Below are positions 33,261-41,644 of a stretch of DNA of 52,607 bases, one piece after another. The position numbers were made by a program, and so were the translations under genes. The stretch is from NCBI GenBank assembly GCA_021778895.1, contig JAJYBR010000002.1:282396-335002 (forward strand). The letters are read 5' to 3'. The notes below the pieces were generated by a model that was not told where the DNA came from, ran no database searches, and saw only the letters and a list, made by a program, of their open reading frames with translations. Position 1 is the stretch's first letter, and each line of letters opens with the position of its first letter. The DNA is from Actinomycetes bacterium (GTDB taxonomy: Bacteria; Actinomycetota; Acidimicrobiia; Acidimicrobiales; RAAP-2).

Positions 33261-33342
33261 GCCGACGTCTCCAGAGCCTCAATAAGATCGCCTGGCCGTC
33301 GCACCGCGACTTTCGTCACCTGGTGGGTCCGACTTTCGTCAA
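33261..33342 (+). repeat. 82-nt direct repeat, copy D
   Basis: This partner of 31858-31939 has about 83% identity and no gaps. It ends 13 nt from the 3' end of tRNA-Ser(GGA), on the downstream side of that tRNA. Confidence 0.85.
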
Positions 33343-33354
33343 GACCCCGCGCGG

Positions 33355-33439
33355 CGGAGGAGGTGGGATTTGAACCCACGGTGGGTTGCCCCACACACGA
33401 TTTCCAATCGTGCCGATTCGGCCGCTCTCGCACTCCTCC
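33355..33439 (-). tRNA. tRNA-Ser(GGA)
   Basis: The 85-nt class II tRNA has a GGAGGAG/CTCCTCC acceptor stem, a GAGCGGCCGAATCGG D region, an anticodon loop TTGGAAA in a 5-bp stem, a long variable arm and a GTGGGTTCAAATCCCAC T arm. The anticodon GGA reads UCC and UCU. CCA is not encoded. The island lies directly downstream of its 3' end, a common integration site. Confidence 0.95.
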
Positions 33440-33507
33440 AGGCCCGGCATGCGGGCATCGGACAGGCTACCTGACGGCGCGCGCGGCCCCGGCGCTAGCC
33501 TGGTCGG

Positions 33508-33638
33508 ACCGACGCCGAAAGCGATGGCCGGGTCCCGTGCGACGGTCGCTCGTGAACCGAGTCAGGGGTGGAAGCCAGCAGCTCTCAGCGAGTCTGACTG
33601 GGTGCCACGGATCGCCTGGCCATCGCTTTGGGCGCCGG
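33508..33638 (+). ncRNA. ffs: Small SRP RNA (4.5S/ffs)
   Basis: The conserved SRP apical domain is visible: GTCAGG (33561), the GGAAG tetraloop region (33570-33574) and AGCAGC (33577-33582). The ends pair strongly: CCGAAAGCGATGGCC at 33515-33529 with GGCCATCGCTTTGG at 33618-33631, one bulge. TAGCCT at 33496-33501 gives a start near 33508. The location between a serine tRNA and dnaX is the usual place for ffs in actinobacteria. Exact ends are approximate. Confidence 0.82.
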
Positions 33639-33658
33639 GACGTGGAGCAGGTGACCGG

Positions 33659-33664
33659 TAGCAT
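33659..33664 (+). promoter_or_regulatory. Leaderless -10 element of dnaX-recR
   Basis: TAGCAT ends 6 nt before the GTG of dnaX; no ribosome-binding site precedes it. Confidence 0.55.
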
Positions 33665-33670
33665 CAGGCC

Positions 33671-35332
33671 GTGCCCGCGGATCTGACGCCCACCCCCGTT
33701 GAAGGCGTGACCGCCCTCTACCGGCGCTTCCGCCCCGGCCGCTTCGCCGAGTTGCGGGGTCAGGACCACGTCGTGCGAGCCCTCCGGGGCGCCACCCGTG
33801 ACGGCCGCGTGGTCCACGCGTACCTGTTCTCCGGTCCCCGCGGCACCGGCAAGACGACGACCGCCCGGATCCTCGCCAAGGCGCTCAACTGCGAGCAGCC
33901 CCACGACGGCGACGCCTGCGGGGAGTGCCCGAGCTGCGTGGCGATCGCCCGGGGCGCCTCCCTCGACGTGATCGAGCTCGACGCCGCCTCCAACAACGGC
34001 GTCGACGACGTGCGCGAGATCACCGCCGGTGCCTGGCACCAGACGCCGGGCCGCTGGAAGGTCTACATCGTCGACGAGGTGCACCAGCTGTCCAAGGCTG
34101 CCGCGGCCGCGCTGCTCAAGACGCTGGAAGAGCCGCCGAGCCACGTGGTCTTCGTCCTGGCCACGACCGACCCGCACAAGGTGCTGCCGACGATTCGCTC
34201 GCGCACCCAGCACCTCGAGTTCCACCTCCTCAGCGGCGAGATCCTGGCCGGGCTGCTCCAGGACGTCCGTCAGGCGGCGAGCCTGGCGGCCAACGACGAC
34301 GCGATCGAGGCGGCCGTGCGCCTGGCGCGCGGGTCGGCGCGCGACGCGCTCAGCGCCCTGGACCAGCTGCTCGCGACGGGTGTCGTCGACGAGGACCGCG
34401 CGCCCTCGACCGAGCTGGTCGAGGGCCTCATCGCCGAGGACGCGACGGCGGTGCTGGCCGCGCTGGCCGGCGCCCTGCGCCAGGGATGGGATCCCGAGCA
34501 GCTGGCCGAGGCGCTGGCGGCCGACGTGCGCCAGATGTTCCTGCTCGAGGTCGCGCCCGACGTGGCCGACGCCGTCGACGCGGACCGCGCCCGGCTGGCG
34601 TCGCTCGGTGAGCGGCTCGGCCCGGCGCGCACCGTGCGCACGCTCGAGACCCTGGGCCGCGCCCTGCGCGACATGAAGAGTGCGCCCGACAAGGTGATCT
34701 CGCTCGAGGTGGCGGTGGCCCGTCTGGCCCGTCCGGACCTGGACACGACGACGGCCGCGCTGGCCGAGCGCCTCGAACGCCTCGAGCGCCAGGTGGCCCT
34801 CGGCGGGACCGCTGCCGCAACGCCGGTACCGCCACAGCCCGTGGCGCCCCTCTCCCCAATCGGTGCGCCCGTCGAGGCGCCGTCACCTCCCGTCCCCACC
34901 GCCGACGCGGTTCCCGCGGCACCGCCGGCCGGGGCGTCGGACGACGCCTCGCTGCGCGAGCGGTTCGAGCACCGCGTGGTGCCGCGGACCTCGCGCGCGG
35001 CCCAGCTGGTCCTGCGCTCGGCGCGAGTGCGCTCCTTCGTCGACGGTCGCCTGACCCTGGCGGTGCCGAGCGAGGAGATGCGCGCCAACACCGAGGTCAT
35101 CCACCACGGACTCGTCCGCGCGCTGGAGCACGAGTTCGGGCACCTCATCGAGGTGCGCTGGGAGGTGGACCCGACCCTGCGCGATGCGCCACCCGCGCGA
35201 CCCACCCCCTCCCCGAGACCGGCGCCCCCGTCCGGCGACGCTCCCGCGGACGACGACGCCACCGTCGAGGTCGAGTCCGTCGGTGAGCACCTGATCACCG
35301 AGATGTTCCCCGGGGCCGAGGAGATCGGGTGA
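33671..35332 (+). CDS. dnaX: DNA polymerase III subunit gamma/tau
   Basis: The clamp-loader ATPase has 553 residues. The AAA+ region includes Walker A GPRGTGKTTTAR, a four-cysteine zinc module (CEQPHDGDACGECPSC), Walker B VDEVHQLS and the arginine-finger SRTQHLEF. A Pro/Ala-rich linker (about 380-420) leads to the tau C-terminal domain that contacts the polymerase. It starts with GTG without a leader and overlaps recR (GTGA). A frameshift-dependent gamma product is not evident. Confidence 0.95.
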   Translation: MPADLTPTPVEGVTALYRRFRPGRFAELRGQDHVVRALRGATRDGRVVHAYLFSGPRGTGKTTTARILAKALNCEQPHDGDACGECPSCVAIARGASLDVIELDAASNNGVDDVREITAGAWHQTPGRWKVYIVDEVHQLSKAAAAALLKTLEEPPSHVVFVLATTDPHKVLPTIRSRTQHLEFHLLSGEILAGLLQDVRQAASLAANDDAIEAAVRLARGSARDALSALDQLLATGVVDEDRAPSTELVEGLIAEDATAVLAALAGALRQGWDPEQLAEALAADVRQMFLLEVAPDVADAVDADRARLASLGERLGPARTVRTLETLGRALRDMKSAPDKVISLEVAVARLARPDLDTTTAALAERLERLERQVALGGTAAATPVPPQPVAPLSPIGAPVEAPSPPVPTADAVPAAPPAGASDDASLRERFEHRVVPRTSRAAQLVLRSARVRSFVDGRLTLAVPSEEMRANTEVIHHGLVRALEHEFGHLIEVRWEVDPTLRDAPPARPTPSPRPAPPSGDAPADDDATVEVESVGEHLITEMFPGAEEIG

Positions 35333-35931
35333 ACTACCCCGCACCCCTCCAGGCGGTCGTCGACGAGCTCGGGCGCTTCCCGGGCGTGGGTCCCAAGTCG
35401 GCCCAGCGCATGGCGTTCTGGCTCATGCGCCAGCCCGGTGAGGACGTGCGGCGCCTGGCCCACGCGCTCGAGGACCTCACCACGCGCCTGACGCTGTGCA
35501 CGCAGTGCTGCAACGTTGCCGAGGTCGGCGGACTGTGCGAGATCTGCGCCGATGCGCGCCGTGACGCCACCGTCGTGTGCGTGGTGGCCAGCCCACCCGA
35601 CGTCGCCGCCGTCGAGCGCTCCGGCGCCTTTCGCGGCACCTACCACGTCCTGCACGGCGTGCTCAACCCGCTCGAGGGCGTGACGCCGGACCGGCTGCGC
35701 ATCGCCGAGCTGCTCGAGCGCTTGAAGGGCCCGGTGCGCGAGGTCATCTTGTGCTTCAACGCCAACGTCGAAGGCGACGCGACGGCCATGTACCTCAGTC
35801 GGCTCCTGCGGGTCCCGGGTCTCGTCATCTCGCAGCCGGCGAGCGGGCTCCCCGTGGGTGCCGACCTGGAGTTCGCCGACGACGTGACGCTGGGGCGGGC
35901 GCTCGAGGGCCGTCACGTGCTGAGCGAGTAG
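35329..35931 (+). CDS. recR: Recombination protein RecR
   Basis: RecR works with RecF and RecO to load RecA at gaps. The 200 residues show the helix-hairpin-helix (FPGVGPKSAQRMAFWLM), the zinc finger (CTQCCNVAEVGGLCEIC) and the Toprim domain with CVVASPPDV, GTYHVLHG and ILCFNANVEGDATAMYL. The start GTG overlaps the dnaX stop, a near-universal arrangement. No YbaB gene lies between them, unlike in many bacteria. Confidence 0.95.
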   Translation: MNYPAPLQAVVDELGRFPGVGPKSAQRMAFWLMRQPGEDVRRLAHALEDLTTRLTLCTQCCNVAEVGGLCEICADARRDATVVCVVASPPDVAAVERSGAFRGTYHVLHGVLNPLEGVTPDRLRIAELLERLKGPVREVILCFNANVEGDATAMYLSRLLRVPGLVISQPASGLPVGADLEFADDVTLGRALEGRHVLSE

Positions 35932-35957
35932 CGCTCCGACTCTGCCAGACTGTCGCC

Positions 35958-36476
35958 GTGCGGTACCTGACCGTGATCCGCCACGCCAAGGCGGTCCCGG
36001 GCGCGGCGGGGCTCTCCGACTTCGAGCGTTCCCTGGCTCCCCGCGGTCAGCGCCAGTGCCGGTGGCTGCGTGAGCGCGCGGCCGACCCGGCCGCCCTGGG
36101 CGCCTTTGGCCCGGCCCGCGTTCTGGTGAGCTCGGCCCGGCGTACGCGAGAGACCTTCGCCGGTGCGCTGGAGGGGACGCCCTTCGTGCTCGACACGGTG
36201 CTCGAGCCCGCGCTCTACAACGGCCACCACGACGTCAGCACCGCCGACGTGCTCGCGGCGCTGCGCGAGGCCGACGACGGGGTCTCGTCGCTGGCGGTCG
36301 TCGGGCACAACCCGACGGTCTACGAGTTCGTCGTGGCGGTCGCCACCACGACGCCCGCGGCGCTGGCCCAGGGGCGCTATCCCCTGGCCGGCGCGATCGT
36401 TCTGGCGTTGCCCAACTCGGGCAGCCTGCGCGGCGGCCCCTACGACCTCGTGGCGACCTTCGCGCCCCCCGACTAG
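35958..36476 (+). CDS. sixA: SixA-type phosphohistidine phosphatase
   Basis: The 172-residue histidine-phosphatase-superfamily protein has the RHAK catalytic motif at residues 8-11, SSARRTRET and the second catalytic His in VVGHNPT. SixA removes phosphate from phosphohistidine in phosphorelay or PTS proteins. CAGACT 6 nt before the GTG suggests leaderless transcription. The 3' end overlaps the convergent thiolase gene by 4 bp. Confidence 0.85.
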   Translation: MRYLTVIRHAKAVPGAAGLSDFERSLAPRGQRQCRWLRERAADPAALGAFGPARVLVSSARRTRETFAGALEGTPFVLDTVLEPALYNGHHDVSTADVLAALREADDGVSSLAVVGHNPTVYEFVVAVATTTPAALAQGRYPLAGAIVLALPNSGSLRGGPYDLVATFAPPD

Positions 36477-37651
36477 AGCGAGCGCAGGATCGCGGCGTCG
36501 CCCTGCCCGCCACCGCCGCACAGCGCGACGGCTGCGGTCCCGCCGCCCCGACGGCGCAGCTCGTGCAGTGCCGTCAGCGCGATACGGGTGCCGGACATGC
36601 CGACCGGGTGGCCCAGGGCGATGGCCCCGCCGTTGACGTTGAGCCGGTCCTCGGCGATGCCGAGGTCGTCGGCCGAGGCCAGGCCCACGGCCGCGAAGGC
36701 CTCGTTGATCTCGTAGAGGTCCAGGGCGCGGGGGTCGACCCCCGCGCGGGCGGCCGCCACGGTGATCGCGTGGCTGGGCTGGTGAAGCAGAGAGGGGTCG
36801 GGTCCGGCGACCTGGCCGTAGCCGACGAGCTCGCCGATCGGTGTGAGCCCGAGGGCGGCGGCGCGGTCGGCACTCATCACGAGCACCGCGGCCGCACCGT
36901 CGGAGATCTGGGACGCGTTGCCCGCCGTGATGGTGCCGTCCTTCTGGAAGGCGGGGCGCAGGGCGCCGAGCGTCTCGGCAGTCGTCGAGGCGCGCACGCC
37001 CTCGTCGGTGTCCACGATCATCGGGTCGCCCTTGCGCTGGGGGACCGCGACCGGGACGATCTCCTCGGCGAAGCGCCCCGAGGCGATGGCGGCCGCGGCC
37101 AGCTGGTGGCTGCGCGCCGAGAACTCGTCCTGGCGGGCCCGGGTGATCCGGCCCTCGTTGTAGCGCTCGGTTGCCAGGCCCATCGCGCACTCGTCGAAGG
37201 CGCACGTCAAGCCGTCGAACATCATCGAGTCGACCACCGTCTGGTCGCCCAGGCGGTAGCCGGCGCGCGCGTTGGGCAGCAGGTAGGGCGCGTTGGTCAT
37301 CGACTCCATGCCGCCCGCGATGATGATCTCGGCCTCGCCGGCGCGCACCATGAGGTCGGCCAGGTAGATGGTCTGCAGGCCCGAGAGGCACACCTTATTG
37401 ATGGTCGTGGCGTGCACTGTCATCGGGATGCCGGCCTTGACGGCGGCCTGCCGGGCCGTGATCTGACCCTGGCCCGCCTGGATGACCTGGCCCATGAGGA
37501 CGGCGTCGATCGTGGCGGGGTCGAGCCCCGTCGCCTGGAGAACGGCGGCGATCGCCTGTCCTCCCAGGTCGTGGGCGCGAAGTGAGGCGAACGCGCCGGA
37601 CAGCTTGCCAATGGGCGTGCGGGCTCCGGCAACGATGACACTGCGGGGCAT
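36473..37651 (-). CDS. Acetyl-CoA C-acetyltransferase (biosynthetic thiolase)
   Basis: The enzyme condenses two acetyl-CoA to acetoacetyl-CoA. The 392 residues have the acylated Cys in NKVCLSG (about residue 89), EINEAFAAV, the His in GGAIALGHPVGMSG, and the second Cys in ALCGGGGQG. The length and motifs match PhaA/AtoB thiolases. TAGGGT at 37677-37682 (minus) and AAGGAGG before the ATG give a short leadered transcript. It would supply the first step of the ethylmalonyl-CoA pathway whose other genes lie at 45-51.5 kb. Confidence 0.92.
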   Translation of the reverse strand: MPRSVIVAGARTPIGKLSGAFASLRAHDLGGQAIAAVLQATGLDPATIDAVLMGQVIQAGQGQITARQAAVKAGIPMTVHATTINKVCLSGLQTIYLADLMVRAGEAEIIIAGGMESMTNAPYLLPNARAGYRLGDQTVVDSMMFDGLTCAFDECAMGLATERYNEGRITRARQDEFSARSHQLAAAAIASGRFAEEIVPVAVPQRKGDPMIVDTDEGVRASTTAETLGALRPAFQKDGTITAGNASQISDGAAAVLVMSADRAAALGLTPIGELVGYGQVAGPDPSLLHQPSHAITVAAARAGVDPRALDLYEINEAFAAVGLASADDLGIAEDRLNVNGGAIALGHPVGMSGTRIALTALHELRRRGGGTAAVALCGGGGQGDAAILRSL

Positions 37652-37680
37652 GAGGACCTCCTTAGTCCGTCAGCGTCACC

Positions 37681-39126
37681 CTAGTCCGCACCATCCGGGG
37701 CCTCCGCCGCCGGCGGGGCGGTCGGCTCGAGGGGGAGGTCCGCCTCGATCGCGGTGCCCACGCCGGGCGTCGAGCGCACGACCAGGGACCCCCCGAGCAG
37801 GCGGGCGCGCTCGCGCATGCCCACCATCCCCATGGCCGGCGGCTCGCCGGCCCGCCGGCCGAGACGGTGGGTGTCGAAGCCGATGCCATCGTCGACGACG
37901 CTCAGGCGCAACGTGGCCGCGTCGAAGCCGATGACGACGCGCACCTCGTGGGCGGCGGCGTGGCGCCGGATGTTGCGCAACGACTCCTGCACGATGCGGA
38001 AGGCCACCAGGCCCACGTCGTCGTGGAGCCGGCGCGGCGTGCCCTGGACCTCGATGTGGGCGTTCAGCCCCTCCTCGTCCTCGAGCTCGGCCACCAGGCT
38101 CGACAGGGCCGGCACGAGTCCCAGCTGGTCCAGAGCCGGCGGGCGCAGGTCCCGGGCGAGGCTGCGCAGGCGCGTCGCGGCGTCCAGGGCCTGGTTGCGC
38201 GTCTCGGCCAGGCGGGTGGCGACGTCGTCGGGCACGCCGGGCGCGCTGGACAGCAGCTCGAGGCGCCGGGCCAGGTGCAAGAAGAGCTGCAGGGGCTCGT
38301 CGTGGAGCTCGCGGGCGAGTCGGCGCCGCTGGTCCTCCTCGACCTGGACGATCTGCTGGGCGAACCGCCGGGCCCGGCGCTCCTCGGTGCGCTCCTCGGT
38401 CACGTCCTCGAAGGTCACCTGGCGGCGCGCCCCGGTGGGGCCCGGGGCGATCTCGACCACGTCGAGGCGGTAGTCCCGGCCGGTCGTGGCGGACAGGACG
38501 TGTCCGCTGACGTGGTCGAGGTCGACGGGGGTGCCCAGCACCGCTTCGACCGACCGGCCCACGACGGTGGGGTCGAGGGCGGTCGCGGCGGGGTTCGCGT
38601 CCACGATCGACCCCTCCTGGTCGAGCACGAGGATGGGGGAGCGGCTCGACTCGAAGAGGCGGCGGTACCCGGCCTGCACGGCCAGGGTGCGCGCGTTGAT
38701 CTCGTCGGCGCGCGCCTGGGTGAGGCGCTCGATCTCGACCCGGCGCCCGAAGACGATGGCGACGACGGCGATGATCGCGAAGTTGAACAGGTCGTTGCCC
38801 GCGTGCCCCTCGTCGTTGGGCAACATCAGGTCGGGCAGCCACAGCAGGACCGACCACGCCGTCGTGGCCACCGACCCGGCCAGCCCGTAGCGCAGGGCCG
38901 CGTAGCCGATGGGCAGCACCAGGATGGCGACCGGGATGCTCGTGGGCAACACGTCGTGGACGAGGCTCGGGCGCACGTCGAGGGCGAAGTGCACGCCCAC
39001 GATCACCAGCACCGCCACCTGGATGACCCAGAAGGGCCGCTGGTGCAGCGGCGGGCGCAAGATCCGCTCCAGGACCGGGCGTGGCGCCTCGGTCCCGGTG
39101 GTCTCCAGGTGCGGCTCAGCCTCCAT
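37681..39126 (-). CDS. Membrane histidine kinase with PAS domain (NarX/DesK class)
   Basis: The 481-residue kinase has four or five N-terminal transmembrane helices (about 30-130) and a PAS domain (about 155-235, LFESSRSPILVLDQEG). A HisKA_3 dimerisation domain carries His275 in RELHDEPLQLF. The HATPase domain has ESLRNIRRHA (N box) and DDGIGFD. No heme or iron-sulfur ligand motif stands out in the sensor part. Its start overlaps the stop of the response-regulator gene by 11 bp. Its position beside the polyferredoxin operon suggests redox control. Confidence 0.9.
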   Translation of the reverse strand: MEAEPHLETTGTEAPRPVLERILRPPLHQRPFWVIQVAVLVIVGVHFALDVRPSLVHDVLPTSIPVAILVLPIGYAALRYGLAGSVATTAWSVLLWLPDLMLPNDEGHAGNDLFNFAIIAVVAIVFGRRVEIERLTQARADEINARTLAVQAGYRRLFESSRSPILVLDQEGSIVDANPAATALDPTVVGRSVEAVLGTPVDLDHVSGHVLSATTGRDYRLDVVEIAPGPTGARRQVTFEDVTEERTEERRARRFAQQIVQVEEDQRRRLARELHDEPLQLFLHLARRLELLSSAPGVPDDVATRLAETRNQALDAATRLRSLARDLRPPALDQLGLVPALSSLVAELEDEEGLNAHIEVQGTPRRLHDDVGLVAFRIVQESLRNIRRHAAAHEVRVVIGFDAATLRLSVVDDGIGFDTHRLGRRAGEPPAMGMVGMRERARLLGGSLVVRSTPGVGTAIEADLPLEPTAPPAAEAPDGAD

Positions 39127-39832
39127 CGGTCGGGGTGGCCACCAGCCGGTGGCTGATGGCGTAGGTCACGGCCTCGGTGCGCGAGGTGACGCCCAGCTTG
39201 CCCAGGATGTTGGACACGTAGCCCTCGACCGTGCGGATGCCGAGCTCGAGCTCGGCGGCGATCTGCTTGTTGGAGCGGCCCTTGACCAGTGACTCGAGGA
39301 CCGCGGTCTCGCGGGGGGTGAGCGTCCCCACGGTGGGCGCGGCGTCGTCGTGGCGGCGCAGCAGGCGGCGCGAGAGTTGGCGGTCCAGCACGAAGACGCC
39401 GTCGTGGACCGCGCGCACCGCGTCGATGAGCTCCTTGGCGCTGGCCGTCTTCATCAGGTAGCCGCCCACCCCGACCTCCAGGGCCTCGGCGACGTAGGCG
39501 TACTCGTCGTAGGCGCTGAGGATGAGGATCCGCGTCGGCGAGTGGTCGGCGATGACCGCGCGCGCCAGCTCCAGCCCGCTCATGGCCGGGAGGTTGATGT
39601 CGACCAGGGCGACGTCGGGCACCAGGGTGGCGATCTGCTCGAGGGCCTCCTCGCCCGAGCCGGCCGTGGCGACGACGGTGATCGCGTCGTCCTGGTCCAA
39701 GAGCTGGCCCGTGCCCTCGCGCACCAGCGCGTGGTCGTCCACGATGAGCACGCGGATGGGGTTGACGGCCGAGGGCGTGCCGCGACGCACCGCCGACTCG
39801 CCGAAGTTCTCGGTCACGACGTCCTCCCCCAT
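39116..39832 (-). CDS. NarL/FixJ-family response regulator
   Basis: The 238-residue regulator has a receiver domain with DDHALVREG, the phosphoacceptor Asp78 in LVDINLP and the conserved Lys in LMKTAS. A LuxR-type helix-turn-helix follows (LTPRETAVLESLVKGRSNKQIAAEL...TVEGYVSNIL). The N-terminal 24 residues before the receiver may be an over-extended start. GAGGGGG precedes the ATG and a -10-like TAGCGT lies at 39859-39864 (minus). It is transcribed divergently from the polyferredoxin operon and is the natural candidate to bind the ACGT array between them. Confidence 0.92.
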   Translation of the reverse strand: MGEDVVTENFGESAVRRGTPSAVNPIRVLIVDDHALVREGTGQLLDQDDAITVVATAGSGEEALEQIATLVPDVALVDINLPAMSGLELARAVIADHSPTRILILSAYDEYAYVAEALEVGVGGYLMKTASAKELIDAVRAVHDGVFVLDRQLSRRLLRRHDDAAPTVGTLTPRETAVLESLVKGRSNKQIAAELELGIRTVEGYVSNILGKLGVTSRTEAVTYAISHRLVATPTDGG

Positions 39833-39941
39833 GGAACCACCCCCTCCGCCACTGTGCCACGCTACGCACCGTGGTGGGTGCGAGCCCGGTACGTAGCGAA
39901 CTGCGCCCAGTGGACCGCTCCACCAGACTGCTGGTCACTGT

Positions 39942-40024
39942 ACGTATATCACGTGACTTGACAATACGTGCAGTACGTGATAATACAGCATTCACATAAG
40001 TAGTTCCACGGGCGTACGTACGTA
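39942..40024 (+). promoter_or_regulatory. Consensus promoter with ACGT operator array (polyferredoxin operon)
   Basis: TTGACA (39958-39963) and TAATAC (39981-39986) are 17 nt apart, an almost perfect sigma-70 promoter. ACGT occurs at 39942, 39951, 39966 and 39975, forming two ACGT-N5-ACGTGA dyads 24 bp apart. One dyad lies just upstream of the -35 and one inside the spacer. TATCACGT (39947) and ACGTGATA (39975) are inverted copies. A further palindrome, TACGTACGTA, lies at 40015-40024 in the leader. Such an array fits a dimeric regulator. Confidence 0.75.
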
Positions 40025-40052
40025 GTACGCGGAGAGACACCGAGGGGGCAGT

Positions 40053-41636
40053 ATGGCAGCAGGGACCACAACGGATACCGCCAGAACCACGGCGGTGGCC
40101 CCACCCCACCTCATCGATCCCGTCGAGGTGGCGATCCGTACCCGTGCGCCCGAGGATCCGGCGCGCACGAACCGCTTCGAGGACACCGACCCGCCGCGCG
40201 GCCTGGACCTGGCGCGCTCGCCGCGAGTGGCGCGCATCCTGCGGGACCGCAAGTTCCAGTTCCTGCTGATCCTGCCCAACCAGATCATCTTCTGGCTGGT
40301 CATCGGCATCGGTCTCGTGGGCACGGTGGATCCGGGACTCAACTTCGCCACCGCGATCACGTGGTACCTGTGGTTCTGCCTGGTCTTCGTGATGATGGTG
40401 GTGGTCGGCCGGGCCTGGTGCGCGATGTGCCCCTTCGGTGGCTTCGGCGAGTGGGTCCAGCGCCACACCTTCTTCAAGCGCACGAACAAGAGCATCGGCC
40501 TCGGGCTCAAGATGCCCGAGTCGGTCGCCCAATACGGCTTCCTGCTCTCGGTGGGCGCGTTCCTCGCGCTCACCTGGATCGAGGAGTTCTTCAACATCGC
40601 GGGTCCCGGCAACCCCGCCGACACCAGCTTCATGGTGCTCGGGATCGTCTCGAGCGCCCTGCTGTTCTTCTTGGTCTTCGAGCGCCGCACCTTCTGCCGC
40701 TACGTGTGCCCGCTGAGTGCTCTGATCGGCTCGGTCGGCTCGATGGGATCGGTGGCGGGCTTCCGCACCCGCGACCGGGAGGTCTGCCAGCGCTGCACCA
40801 CCAAGGACTGCATGCGCGGCGACGCCGACGGCTACGGGTGCCCGTGGTACACGTGGCCGGGCAGCGCGGACTCCAACCTGGCCTGCGGGCTGTGTTCGGA
40901 GTGCTACAAGGCGTGCCCGTCCGACAACATCGGCCTCTACCTGCAAAAGCCACTCACCTCGGTCGTGATGCCCTCGCGGCGCCGGGCCGACGTGGCCTGG
41001 GCGGTGGCCATCCTGTTCGGCCTGGTGGTCTACCAGCAGCTGAACGCCCTGGTGCCCTTCGCCAACTTCGACAGCTGGCTGAACGCCCACACGTTCTTCC
41101 CCCACTACCCCAACCCGGTGAGCTACTTCGGAATCATCGGCGCCGTGGCGGTCGTGATGGCCGTGGCCGGCGCGGGCTTCCAGCGCGCCTTCGCGTCGCG
41201 CGACGCCCTGCCCGCGCGGGCCGGACGGACCTTCGTCGACCGCACGAGCCCGTTCCGCGCCTACTTCCTGCCCCTGATGTACGGGATCATCCCGGTCGTG
41301 GGGGCCGACTACTTCGCGCGCCAGCTGCCCAAGTTCTTCCAGCACCTGCCGCGCGTGCCCGTCTCCATCGGCCACCTGTTCGGCTACGGGACCGCACAGT
41401 CGTCCCTCTACAACGCGTCGCTCATCTCCTCCAACGCCGGCATCATCGCCGTGCAGGTCGGAGTGATGGCGCTGGGGACGCTGGCCGCGATGTGGACCAG
41501 CTGGCGGGTGGCCGGGCGCGACCTGGCCCCCCTCAGCCGTCACCCGCGCGCCGTGCAGGTCTCGGCGGCGGGCTTCGCGCTGGCCCTGGGGATCGTCACG
41601 GCGATCCTCTACGTCCTGATGAACGCCGCGGACTGA
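40053..41636 (+). CDS. Membrane polyferredoxin (NapH/NosR/CcoG-like 4Fe-4S protein)
   Basis: The 527-residue protein has a soluble N-terminus, about six transmembrane helices and several [4Fe-4S] sites. Two membrane-embedded CxxCP/CxxxCP motifs lie at Cys123/126 (WCAMCPFGG) and Cys215/219 (FCRYVCPLS). A cytoplasmic cluster region follows (CQRC, KDC, GYGCPW, CGLCSECYKACP). The C-terminal 200 residues add membrane helices. Family members pass electrons between quinol and iron-sulfur partners. It starts 60 nt after the predicted transcription start and is followed 8 nt later by a flavoprotein gene, so the two probably form one electron-transfer unit. Confidence 0.87.
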   Translation: MAAGTTTDTARTTAVAPPHLIDPVEVAIRTRAPEDPARTNRFEDTDPPRGLDLARSPRVARILRDRKFQFLLILPNQIIFWLVIGIGLVGTVDPGLNFATAITWYLWFCLVFVMMVVVGRAWCAMCPFGGFGEWVQRHTFFKRTNKSIGLGLKMPESVAQYGFLLSVGAFLALTWIEEFFNIAGPGNPADTSFMVLGIVSSALLFFLVFERRTFCRYVCPLSALIGSVGSMGSVAGFRTRDREVCQRCTTKDCMRGDADGYGCPWYTWPGSADSNLACGLCSECYKACPSDNIGLYLQKPLTSVVMPSRRRADVAWAVAILFGLVVYQQLNALVPFANFDSWLNAHTFFPHYPNPVSYFGIIGAVAVVMAVAGAGFQRAFASRDALPARAGRTFVDRTSPFRAYFLPLMYGIIPVVGADYFARQLPKFFQHLPRVPVSIGHLFGYGTAQSSLYNASLISSNAGIIAVQVGVMALGTLAAMWTSWRVAGRDLAPLSRHPRAVQVSAAGFALALGIVTAILYVLMNAAD

Positions 41637-41644
41637 GGAGCGAC

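Noticed and set aside
33363..33686. Small plus-strand protein opposite tRNA-Ser(GGA) and ffs
   Set aside because: It translates the antisense of the tRNA (MGFEPTVG type) and then the SRP RNA gene.
40361..41644. Upstream extension of the flavoprotein frame through the polyferredoxin gene
   Set aside because: The extension is an out-of-frame shadow of the polyferredoxin gene; GAGGAG before ATG 41645 and the ferredoxin domain mark the real start.
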